Made by a program: the position numbers and the translations under genes
Notes under the pieces: model-generated
What the model was told of the DNA's origin: nothing
Seen by the model: the letters and a program-made list of their open reading frames with translations, nothing else
Databases searched by the model: none
Shown: one piece after another, positions 56,566 to 64,000 of the stretch
How the letters are laid out: each line of letters starts with the position of its first letter
How positions within the stretch are numbered: position 1 is the stretch's first letter
NCBI GenBank assembly: GCA_004519485.1
Contig: CP038133.1
Span: forward strand, 1,012,830 to 1,076,829
DNA: 64,000 bases
Reading direction: 5' to 3'
DNA from: Nannochloropsis oceanica
Taxonomy: Eukaryota > Sar > Eustigmatophyceae > Eustigmatales > Monodopsidaceae

Positions 56566-57110
56566 TTGTTTTATTTTGAGTCAAACGCGTCTATCAAAGG
56601 GCTGGGTAACTAGCTGCATGGTCTGTACGGGAAGTATAAGGACAGCCACGAAATATTTCCAAGAATGCATGGACTTTTTCTTCTCAGTCACTCAATTTTG
56701 CCGCCCTCTCTCGCATCAGCCACATACGATGACACACAACCAAGCAGCGACTATGACCGTGTTTACTTGCAACCATCAGAATTCGATTCAGATATCGACA
56801 AATGTTAAATTTCGCTGAATCAATGGTTTCCCCAAAGAAGGAATTTTGGAGGCCCAAGAAACATACCGAGAAGAGCACAAAATGCAAGCTAGTACTATGT
56901 TTCTTCTTTACATGCCTCTCTACATGAGTTAAGCTTGTGGAAAATATGGGCCTGCAGGACATCGATTCTATCAGTGAACAATTCAAATATGCCGTCATCC
57001 TTTCCTTTTTCGTCACCTCCAGCCGCTTGCTACTCTCCTTCCCCCCTTCCATCCCTGGCAAAAACCAGTCATCCCACAGCCGTCACATCCCTTCGACATC
57101 GAATGGACCT
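56566..57110. other. Short spacer between two minus-strand genes
   Basis: No coding region supported; likely holds the 3' UTR of the Sfi1-like gene and the promoter of the coiled-coil gene. Confidence 0.4.
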
Positions 57111-60100
57111 TCAGACGGGCTGCGGTGACTGCATGCCTCGGGGCGGTGAAGGCACAAATAAGGTCTTGCTTCGTTTTTTGATGGGAGAAGAGGCACACGT
57201 GCTTGTCGTCGATGCGTTGCCCATACCCGTAGACCTGCCATTCTGCGCATTGTTTTTGTCCCGCGAGTCCTCGTCACTGTCCTCGTCGTCCAGCCCCAGC
57301 ACCTGCGACAGGTCTGGATCTTGCTTTTCGCCGTCTCCCCTTCCTCGTCGTCCATCTCCGCTCCCTCCCCCCTTCTTACCACCATCACCCCGATTACTTC
57401 CCGTGGCATGTCGAAGCTGGGCCAGCCATGTCTCGAGGGCTGCCTTCTCGACTAGCTTTCTCCGCGAGCGCATGGCGCACGCTTCCATCCCCCCATGAGT
57501 GGTGGCTTCGAGCTCCTCCATCTGCCCCTTCACCTCTCTTATCACTCTCCCTGCCATGTCCCGTCGAGCCACCTCCAGCGTCGCTTCTTTTTGTGCGTGC
57601 TTGTGACACAAAGCCTCGAACTGCCGGGCCGCTAGCAGCCTGTCCCCGGAGCTGGTTATGTCCGAGATCTTCTTCTTGACAGACTCAGCCTTCTCACGCG
57701 AAAAGCTCGGATTGGGGAAGGAGGAGGAGGAGGAGGAGGAGGAGGAGGAGGAGGAGGAGGAGGAGGAGGAGGAGGAGGAGGAGGAGGAGGAGGAGGAGGA
57801 GGAAGGCTTGTGGTGGCCCAAGCGCTCCTGTAGAGCACAGGGCCGGCCTTCCGCTGAACGTTGCTGCACTCTCAGCATATCCTCCTGGCCCTTGAACGCT
57901 GACAGCTGCTGCTGGAGGTACGCGATGGTGGAGGCTGCATCCTGCTCCACTTCGCTCTCTTCTTCCAGCAATTTCTCTGGTGCTCCTACTGCTATAACTG
58001 CAGCCGCTGTAGTTGCCGCCAAGACCTTGGCTTCCAAATACCGCTCCGCCGCCTTCACTTGGGCAGTCAAATTATCGATCTCTTGCAGCAAAAAAGCACT
58101 ATTGCTGCTGACAACTCCTTCTCCATTCCTCCACTCCCGCCCTCCGTCCCTCGTCGTCGTCGCACCCCCCGTATCGCAGACCACGTCGTTGAAGGCCTGC
58201 TGCAACAACGCCCTCGTTTGCGGCCCCTCCTGCCTTCCTCGCCTTATCCCTCCTACATCACATCCACTGCCGCTATGCCCATAGCCCAGAGTGGTGTCGC
58301 GCCATTGCCGAAACGCATGAGCCTTGTGTCGTCGCTGCCATCGCCGCGCTACCACCCTTCCCTCCCTCCTGCCTTCCCTCTCCCTCGCCCGTCGGGCCAC
58401 CAACACCTTCCACCGCTCCATAGCGACGCCTAGCTCGTGCAACCGACTCCCGGGTCGATGCGGCCATGCCCAACTCCTTGTCTCGCGCTCCCTCCTCGTC
58501 CATCCAGCCCACAGCAGCAGACCCCGCCGCAACGCGTGCCGGCGACGAGTCAAGATGCCCTTCGCCACAAGCACCCTTCGTGCCCGCCAGGCCTCCACAC
58601 GCGGCAGCCACTGGAGCAACAATGCCTGTCGCGTCGCCCTGAAGATCCTCGCCTTGTTCCCCTTTCTTTCTGCGGCCCGTACCCGTCGTTCTACCCGAGC
58701 ATGCTGCGCCAGCGCCTGCACCGCACGTGTCACCATTCGTGCCTCCCATTGCCTCTCGCCCTTGGTCACGGCCGCCCTCATGATCACGCGGCGATGCCGT
58801 GCCCAGGCTGCCCAGGTCACCAAGCACTGAGCCAGCGTAGTGGGAGCCCGTTGTGGGTGTCGCTCCAGCATCAAACCCTCGAAGCGAGCCACCTTGCACT
58901 GCAGCACCCACACCCTCCATCCCTCCCTCAGCCGTCGCCGGTTTTGTTGGGCTACCAACGCCGCATCCTTGGTTTGCAAAACCGCGCGCTGCTGCTCCAA
59001 TCGCCGACCAAACACCTTCCACGCCCGTTGCTTCCAAGCGGCGGCTGCCTTGTCCATCCCTTCTCGTCCCGTGGCGGTTGCGTAAGAGGTCAGCTGATGC
59101 CAACCCTCAAACAAGCCTCGCAGCAGTCGCCTATCCCGCAGCTTCTGCATTTGAGCCTTCAAGCGCTTGTGCCGCTGTCCCTCTGCGGCGACCTTGCGCC
59201 ACCCAGTCAGGCACCATCGAAGAAGCCGACGGCGGGCCGAGAGCTTGAAAAATAGCTCTTGCTTGGTGTACCGATGCCAGGCGCCCCAAAAAAACCGCAA
59301 GAGCACCGCATCCTGCCTTTTCTGGACGCGACGGCAATACTGGGCCAGCCATCGATGCTGCGCTAGACTAGCCAATGCCTTGTGCGCGAGGACTTTGATG
59401 CCCGCCGCTTGGAACCTCATCCCAAGCTCCCGCAGCCGTCGGGAGCGATGCGCGGCCAGACGCAAGAGAGCAAAGGCCTCCCGCCGCCGACGGAGAGCGA
59501 ATACGGATGAGGGCGAGGCGTAGAAGCGGGCGGCAACCTCCCCGAGGTCCTCCAGATGCTCCTCTTGCTGTGTGGCCTGACAGTTGGCTAAATACCGCTG
59601 CAGATCTTGCATTGCCGCCGTCTGCTCCTCCAGTTCCTCTTCTAGCGCCTGGTTGTCCGCCATCACAGCTGCCAGTACCCGAGAGGCCTCGGCTTTACCC
59701 TCTTGTGCCACCTTCAGATTGACACGGGCCTTCTCCCTCTCCGCACGCACGGCAAAGAGTCGCACCTTGACGGTCTGCGATTCCTTGAGAGAGTGCTGCA
59801 GGGTCTCCACCTCTGCCTGTCGTTCGCGCAAGGCCGCATGCACGAGGTTGACCTCCCCCTCAGCGGCTGTCCAGGACGGTGTGTCACACACAGCCCGCAG
59901 GAGCTCCCACAGCTTCACATTCTGGCGGTGCATACCTTCTTGGTGTGTGTAGCGCAAGGCCAGCTCGTCCTGCAAGGCCCCCACTTGCCGCTTGAGCGCA
60001 ACCAGGTCAAAGGCGGGGGTGAGCGGAGCGAGGGCAGGGGAAGGACTGGGGTACGGTTCGAGGACGGGGAGGTCGGTGAGCAGCTTCTGGAAGGCGTCTT

Positions 60101-60665
60101 CGGTCTGGGCACGGAGGCGACTCAGGCGCTGAAAGGCGGCCGTGGCGTTCTGAAGGCCGGGGGAGCGAGAGGGGGAAGATGAAGGAGGAGAAGGAAGAGG
60201 GGCGAGGTGCTGGGCGAAAGAAGAGGAAGAACAGGGGAGAGAGGAAGAAAATGGAGCATTGTGGGTTCTGGTGACAGGAGTAGGAGGAGAGGGGTGGCGT
60301 ATGCGAGGCGGAGAGGTGGTGAAAAGAGGTGGGCATGGCGAGGAAGGCGCTGTTGACGCCAAAGACGATGACGGGGGCAAGGGTTGATGAGAATTCTCTC
60401 CATCCTCTCCATCTTCAAAAGGCTGTCGGTAGAGATGGTGGTGCCGCTGCTGCCTTTGCTGCCATCGCGCCTCGTGCTCCTGCTGGTGGGATGTCATCGT
60501 CCATGGTGGAGGCGACCTTGGCCGAAGAGGAGCCTCCCAGCTTGGTTGTGAGGTGCTGATTGGGACGGCAGACTGTACACGCTCCCAAGCTGAAGGTCGA
60601 GCTCGCGTCGTCCCATGCCTTGTGCTAGTCGAGGTTGAGGAGGGTTTGTGCTGTTTATGGTACAC
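57111..60665 (-). CDS. Sfi1-like centrin-binding repeat protein, 1,184 aa
   Basis: A single very long open frame. The N-terminal 180 residues are low complexity (Ser/Pro/His), so the true start could be the Met of MTSHQQEHEARW some 57 codons in. Residues about 210-380 are coiled coil (for example LQDELALRYTHQEGMHRQN). From about 385 to 790 come repeated units with Trp at fixed spacing: LRFFWGAWHRY, LLRWCLTGWRKV, LLRGLFEGWHQL, LREGWRVWVLQ, LLLWAGWTRRE and HAFRQWRDTT. This is the Sfi1 pattern (L..W...W), which binds centrin in basal bodies or spindle poles. A second coiled coil and a poly-Ser tract (GGA repeat on the plus strand, 57,721-57,800) follow. Likely role: scaffold of the microtubule organising centre. 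Confidence 0.8.
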   Translation of the reverse strand: MYHKQHKPSSTSTSTRHGTTRARPSAWERVQSAVPISTSQPSWEAPLRPRSPPPWTMTSHQQEHEARWQQRQQRHHHLYRQPFEDGEDGENSHQPLPPSSSLASTAPSSPCPPLFTTSPPRIRHPSPPTPVTRTHNAPFSSSLPCSSSSFAQHLAPLPSPPSSSPSRSPGLQNATAAFQRLSRLRAQTEDAFQKLLTDLPVLEPYPSPSPALAPLTPAFDLVALKRQVGALQDELALRYTHQEGMHRQNVKLWELLRAVCDTPSWTAAEGEVNLVHAALRERQAEVETLQHSLKESQTVKVRLFAVRAEREKARVNLKVAQEGKAEASRVLAAVMADNQALEEELEEQTAAMQDLQRYLANCQATQQEEHLEDLGEVAARFYASPSSVFALRRRREAFALLRLAAHRSRRLRELGMRFQAAGIKVLAHKALASLAQHRWLAQYCRRVQKRQDAVLLRFFWGAWHRYTKQELFFKLSARRRLLRWCLTGWRKVAAEGQRHKRLKAQMQKLRDRRLLRGLFEGWHQLTSYATATGREGMDKAAAAWKQRAWKVFGRRLEQQRAVLQTKDAALVAQQNRRRLREGWRVWVLQCKVARFEGLMLERHPQRAPTTLAQCLVTWAAWARHRRVIMRAAVTKGERQWEARMVTRAVQALAQHARVERRVRAAERKGNKARIFRATRQALLLQWLPRVEAWRARRVLVAKGILTRRRHALRRGLLLWAGWTRRERETRSWAWPHRPGSRLHELGVAMERWKVLVARRAREREGRREGRVVARRWQRRHKAHAFRQWRDTTLGYGHSGSGCDVGGIRRGRQEGPQTRALLQQAFNDVVCDTGGATTTRDGGREWRNGEGVVSSNSAFLLQEIDNLTAQVKAAERYLEAKVLAATTAAAVIAVGAPEKLLEEESEVEQDAASTIAYLQQQLSAFKGQEDMLRVQQRSAEGRPCALQERLGHHKPSSSSSSSSSSSSSSSSSSSSSSSSSSSSFPNPSFSREKAESVKKKISDITSSGDRLLAARQFEALCHKHAQKEATLEVARRDMAGRVIREVKGQMEELEATTHGGMEACAMRSRRKLVEKAALETWLAQLRHATGSNRGDGGKKGGGSGDGRRGRGDGEKQDPDLSQVLGLDDEDSDEDSRDKNNAQNGRSTGMGNASTTSTCASSPIKKRSKTLFVPSPPRGMQSPQPV
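57719..57803. repeat. (GGA)n microsatellite coding poly-Ser in the Sfi1-like gene
   Basis: About 27 GAG/GGA triplets in frame as TCC Ser codons on the minus strand. Confidence 0.9.
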
Positions 60666-61848
60666 AGGAGCGTAGTCTTATGATGACAATGACGAATAAG
60701 AGGGAGGGAGCGGGAAACTTGATGAGTACGCAAGTTACCTCTACCACCCCGCCTTGCGCAACGTGCTTCTTACCATGGGGGGGCACTGCCGCGGAGGAGG
60801 CCTTCATCAAGACCACCATGCCACTGCCGACTGGTTTTTCAAATTGCGTTGTTGAAACTTGGAGAAGGGCCAAGGCAAGGTGAGTATTGTCTGGGGAGAA
60901 GGCATCTCATGTACAGCTAGTTCCCTGCCGTACACCATGTGAGATTGTTGCGACGTAAGTACGTACTTGTGATCATTAATGTGCCTTGTCTGATGTCCTG
61001 CTTTGGTTCCTATCTCCCTTTACACACATTACATCCAGTGTCGTCGTTCGCGCTTTCTTGACAACGTTCTCCCTTTCTCCATACGCTGATCAGTGACGTG
61101 TCCTTTTCCTACCCCTTTCCTTGCCATCCTTTCGCTTGCACACATATTCGACAGCATTCTTCTGGCATGTAACAGGACATGGCTTCATGTGCCTTCATGC
61201 AACTTGAAACCCGACTCTACAATTCAAATCCCTCACCTTTAGGTACGGATCATCCCAAGAGGAAAGATTCCACGCCGACGGATGATCGCCTCCATGACGT
61301 GGACTTTACACGACATAAACACACACGTTGCCCCGCTCTTTGCTGCCTATTATTTTCATTTGTTTACCACGTCTCTGTTGGGTCGTGTGCTTTGTTTCGA
61401 CGCTGTCATATCCTTGTTTATCCCCTATGCGCGTCTTCATGACAACATGTAGTACTGCTGCATGGCTAAGGCACTGTGCAATCCTCGCTCGGCTTCACAG
61501 TCAACTCGACGGGCCGGAGGTCGGCACAGTTTTGCAACTATTTGTCCTCATGAGCCATCTTTGACGGACCAAATCCCTTGCCTGCCTTCATGACAAGGTT
61601 CCATGACTTTGTCTTATACTATGCATGGTTGACTTGGCCTCTCCCATCTCACATCTGCCTTGTAATGTCCTTCCAAGGGCAGACAGACGTGACGTTGGGG
61701 GTACGTATCGGCTTCTCCGTAGGAGCACTTTTACGGCTATGATTTTCATCACTTACTTACCACTCATCTTGATTTTCATCACTTGCTTACCCCTCATCTC
61801 GACGCTAACACCCCCATACACACATACTACAGAACAAGACTGATACAC
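60666..61848. other. Divergent spacer upstream of the kinase gene
   Basis: About 1.2 kb between the Sfi1-like start and the kinase start. Several small frames exist but none is supported. A near-duplicated TGATTTTCATCACTTACTTA/TGATTTTCATCACTTGCTTA pair lies at 61,740-61,795. Confidence 0.45.
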
Positions 61849-64000
61849 ATGACGGTCTCAACCTGCCGGCCCGCTTCCTCCTCCCTCTCTTCATCAGTCT
61901 GCCCCTACTACTACCATGCCGACGACGAAACACCTCCGGCAAGCGCTCAAGTCGGGCCCCCGAAGCAACTCCATAGCCCCCAACAGCACCTTAAAAAGAC
62001 GATAGCAAACTATCCTTGCCCCACGGGTGGATATTTACCCCTGCTGAGTATCCCCCCGAAGAGATTTCTCCTTCCTTATCCTCCCTCCTCGGCTTCGACG
62101 GCTGTAGCTGCTGCGACTGCAGAGCGAAGCTCAAATTCCCCCCCCGCCACACCTACCCATTGTTCGAGAATGGTCTTGGCCCCTGCTCCTCTGGACCTGC
62201 CCGCCCACATGCCCACGGCCAGCATCAGCGTCCTTTCTGTACGTCTTTCCCCTAGCCAGGCACCTAGCCGTCGCTCGTGCCTGCTGTCCGCCGCACCCCG
62301 ACGACAACAACAAGACAACAACGACAGCAGCTGTAGTAGCAGTAGCAACAGTAGCGGCAGCAGTAGCAGGGCCTATCTACTCCTGAATCAGCTGACAAAG
62401 GCCAAAGACCGCGTCCGACTTTGGCTTGCATTAGTCCTGCGGGAAGAGGAAGGGGGGGACGGGAGCGAGGAAGTTGTTTACGCACCTGCAAGCCTCGAGA
62501 ATGTAGTCATAAAGGAGTCAGACACGCGTTTTATTCGTCAGTATGGCCGACTGTGGGGGGAAGACCCTGTGGCAGAAGTGGCGGCCTTGATCCGCGTTCA
62601 GGAACATCAGCAGCAGCCAGGGCACCCGAACATCGTAGCCATGCAAGCAGCGTTTGAAGGCGAGGGCGTGAGTCAGGGGTTGCTCTTTATGGTCTTGCCC
62701 TATCTCTCGGGCAGCGAGCTGTTCTACCAGGTGACCGAGGCCAAGGGGCAGCAGGGACTGGGGGAAGAGGCGACACGGCCCATTCTGCGACAGGTGCTGG
62801 CAGGGTTGCTGCACTTGAAGCAGGCTCACGGTATCCGGCACGGAGACGTCTCGCCCGAGAATGTGATGGTGGCACCCGACGGAAATGTCACACTGATTGA
62901 CCTAGGTATGGCCGAATGCCTTCCTTCCCCCCCGTCCTCCCATCCTTCCTCCTCGTCCTCGTCCTCGTCCCCTTCCTCTGTCCTTCTGGAAGCCCGGCCG
63001 CGGCGGGGGAAGAAGCAGTACATGGCGCCAGAGATCTACGAGGAGAGGGAATACGATCCCTTCGCGGCTGACGTGTGGGCATTGGGCGCCTTGCTTTACG
63101 TGTGCTGGACCGGATGCACCATATTCAAATCGGCCTCCGACCCGCACTTCAGGAGCTTGAAGGAGGGGGGAAAGGAGGGCGGGTTGAGGCGGCTCTTGGC
63201 GGAGCGGGAGCGGCAGGGGAGCACGAGGGTGTTGTCGACGGAGGCGAAGGAGCTGTTGGGCGGAATGATGGCCTGGGACCGGGAGAAGAGGATGACTTTG
63301 GAAGAGGTGGCCACGCACCCGTGGCTGGCGGAAGAAAAGGTGGTGGTGCAGAGGGAGGAGAAGGAGGAGACAGGGGAATGCCCGGGGAAGAAGGAGACGC
63401 AGCATTTGACGTCTGATTGGTCGTTAGCGTCCATACTACCTGCGTTTGAAAGACAGGAGTTGAACACGGAGGTGAGGGAGAGTAGTCAAGAGGAGGGGCG
63501 AGAAAGGGAGGACAGGAGGGAGGACCGCCTGCATGCCTCGCTCTGGGCCTCCACATTTGCCTCGTTCAACGAAGATGACGTGACCGACGCGGTAGAGAAC
63601 GAGAAGGAGGAGAAGGAGGAGAAAATTAACTATCCCTGCGCTCCCTCCGCGACCTGCGACTCGACCACCCCTTCCAAGCAGCGCAGCAACAACTGCGACC
63701 CCGGGGATCCGGACAACAGCCTGGCCTCTCTCCGGTCCTTGCACCATCTGGAGAGCTTTCAAAACAACTACAGCAGCAGCAGCAGCAGCAGCAGCAATAA
63801 CGACAACAACATAATCGAAATCAACAATAACGACTATGACGACGACTTTGACAGTATTAATAATGACGAAGACCAGGGATGCCGCCTCCCCTCCTCTCGA
63901 GCGATGTCTTCATCTTCTCTCTGCAATCATTCGATGCCTTCATGCCGCTTCGTAGCGAATGAGGATGAAAGGGAGGGCGAGGAGAAAAAGGGCAAGGAAT
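61849..64000 (+). CDS. Ser/Thr protein kinase, partial at window end
   Basis: The frame opens at 61,849 (MTVSTCRPASSS) and stays open to the last base: 717 codons, no intron seen. Residues 1-185 are low complexity, rich in Ser and Gln. The kinase domain starts at about 190: the VAIK-type Lys is in NVVIKES (about 221), the catalytic loop is RHGDVSPENVM (about 328-338), the metal loop is DLG instead of DFG (about 351), followed by QYMAPEIYEE, then DVWALGALLY and HPWL (about 490). The Gly-rich loop is not obvious. The HxDVSxEN form is common in heterokont kinases, so activity is plausible. The C-terminal part is acidic with Ser and Asn/Asp runs coded by AGC and AAC repeats (63,771-63,860). Substrate unknown; the 3' end is missing. 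Confidence 0.8.
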   Translation, partial: MTVSTCRPASSSLSSSVCPYYYHADDETPPASAQVGPPKQLHSPQQHLKKTIANYPCPTGGYLPLLSIPPKRFLLPYPPSSASTAVAAATAERSSNSPPATPTHCSRMVLAPAPLDLPAHMPTASISVLSVRLSPSQAPSRRSCLLSAAPRRQQQDNNDSSCSSSSNSSGSSSRAYLLLNQLTKAKDRVRLWLALVLREEEGGDGSEEVVYAPASLENVVIKESDTRFIRQYGRLWGEDPVAEVAALIRVQEHQQQPGHPNIVAMQAAFEGEGVSQGLLFMVLPYLSGSELFYQVTEAKGQQGLGEEATRPILRQVLAGLLHLKQAHGIRHGDVSPENVMVAPDGNVTLIDLGMAECLPSPPSSHPSSSSSSSSPSSVLLEARPRRGKKQYMAPEIYEEREYDPFAADVWALGALLYVCWTGCTIFKSASDPHFRSLKEGGKEGGLRRLLAERERQGSTRVLSTEAKELLGGMMAWDREKRMTLEEVATHPWLAEEKVVVQREEKEETGECPGKKETQHLTSDWSLASILPAFERQELNTEVRESSQEEGREREDRREDRLHASLWASTFASFNEDDVTDAVENEKEEKEEKINYPCAPSATCDSTTPSKQRSNNCDPGDPDNSLASLRSLHHLESFQNNYSSSSSSSSNNDNNIIEINNNDYDDDFDSINNDEDQGCRLPSSRAMSSSSLCNHSMPSCRFVANEDEREGEEKKGKE
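63768..63800 (+). repeat. (AGC)n run coding poly-Ser in the kinase
   Basis: About nine AGC codons followed by AAT/AAC/GAC-rich codons. Confidence 0.85.

Noticed and set aside
61849-64000. Calling the kinase a pseudokinase because of HGD, S and DLG changes
   Set aside because: The catalytic Asp and Asn, the metal-loop Asp and the beta3 Lys are present, and the HxDVSxEN form is widespread in heterokont kinases.
1-64000. tRNA, rRNA and other structured RNA genes
   Set aside because: I looked for T-loop GGTTCGA contexts and rRNA-like blocks on both strands and found none with a matching acceptor stem.

Overview
This looks like nuclear DNA of a unicellular heterokont alga, most probably a eustigmatophyte of the Nannochloropsis/Microchloropsis type. 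The pointers are (GGGA)n/(TCCC)n runs in almost every intron and spacer, short GT-AG introns, TTAGGG telomere repeats, a plastid transporter whose signal peptide appears to be cut just before a Phe, and a kinase with the HxDVSxEN catalytic loop. The species call is an inference; the gene calls rest on motifs and splice-compatible exon chains read by eye.

Layout. (1) 1-17.9 kb is a GC-rich, gene-dense chromosome arm: a GT49 (LARGE/B4GAT1-type) glycosyltransferase (-), a 16-exon purple acid phosphatase (+), CCR4-NOT subunit NOT2 (-), a small protein with two homeodomain-like repeats (+), an OTUD6-type deubiquitinase (-) and the CAAX protease RCE1 (+). (2) 17.9-38.5 kb is AT-richer and gene-poor: broken coding remnants, tandem repeats, pieces of a foldback TA-target element (family A), a RING-H2 protein, intact intronless GT32-like and DDD-motif glycosyltransferase-like genes, a GT61-like remnant and a possible hAT-derived gene. 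It ends in about 64 TTAGGG units. (3) 38,512-38,611 is exactly 100 N. (4) 38.6-50 kb starts with about 43 CCCTAA units. It continues with a 239-bp satellite, a PC-esterase-like gene, a GT71/Mnn1-like gene, a GT90/CAP10 gene, nested foldback elements (families A and B), a short head-to-head interstitial telomere patch and a Helitron-like helicase remnant split by a family A element. (5) 52-64 kb returns to gene-dense sequence: a degenerate acidic ORF region, a PHT4/SLC17-type transporter (+), a coiled-coil protein (-), a giant Sfi1/centrin-binding-repeat protein (-) and a protein kinase running off the window (+).

The main conclusion is structural. The telomere arrays on both sides of the N-gap have the polarity of true chromosome ends, so the window most likely joins two chromosome ends (or two arms) artificially. 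Both ends carry type II membrane glycosyltransferases and acyl-esterase-like genes, so the subtelomeres look like a reservoir of glycan-modification genes, several intact and at least one decayed. No complete new system is proven. The best candidates for new biology are this subtelomeric glycan set, the double homeodomain-like protein with an in-frame intron, and the polar (GGGA)/(TCCC) intron signature.
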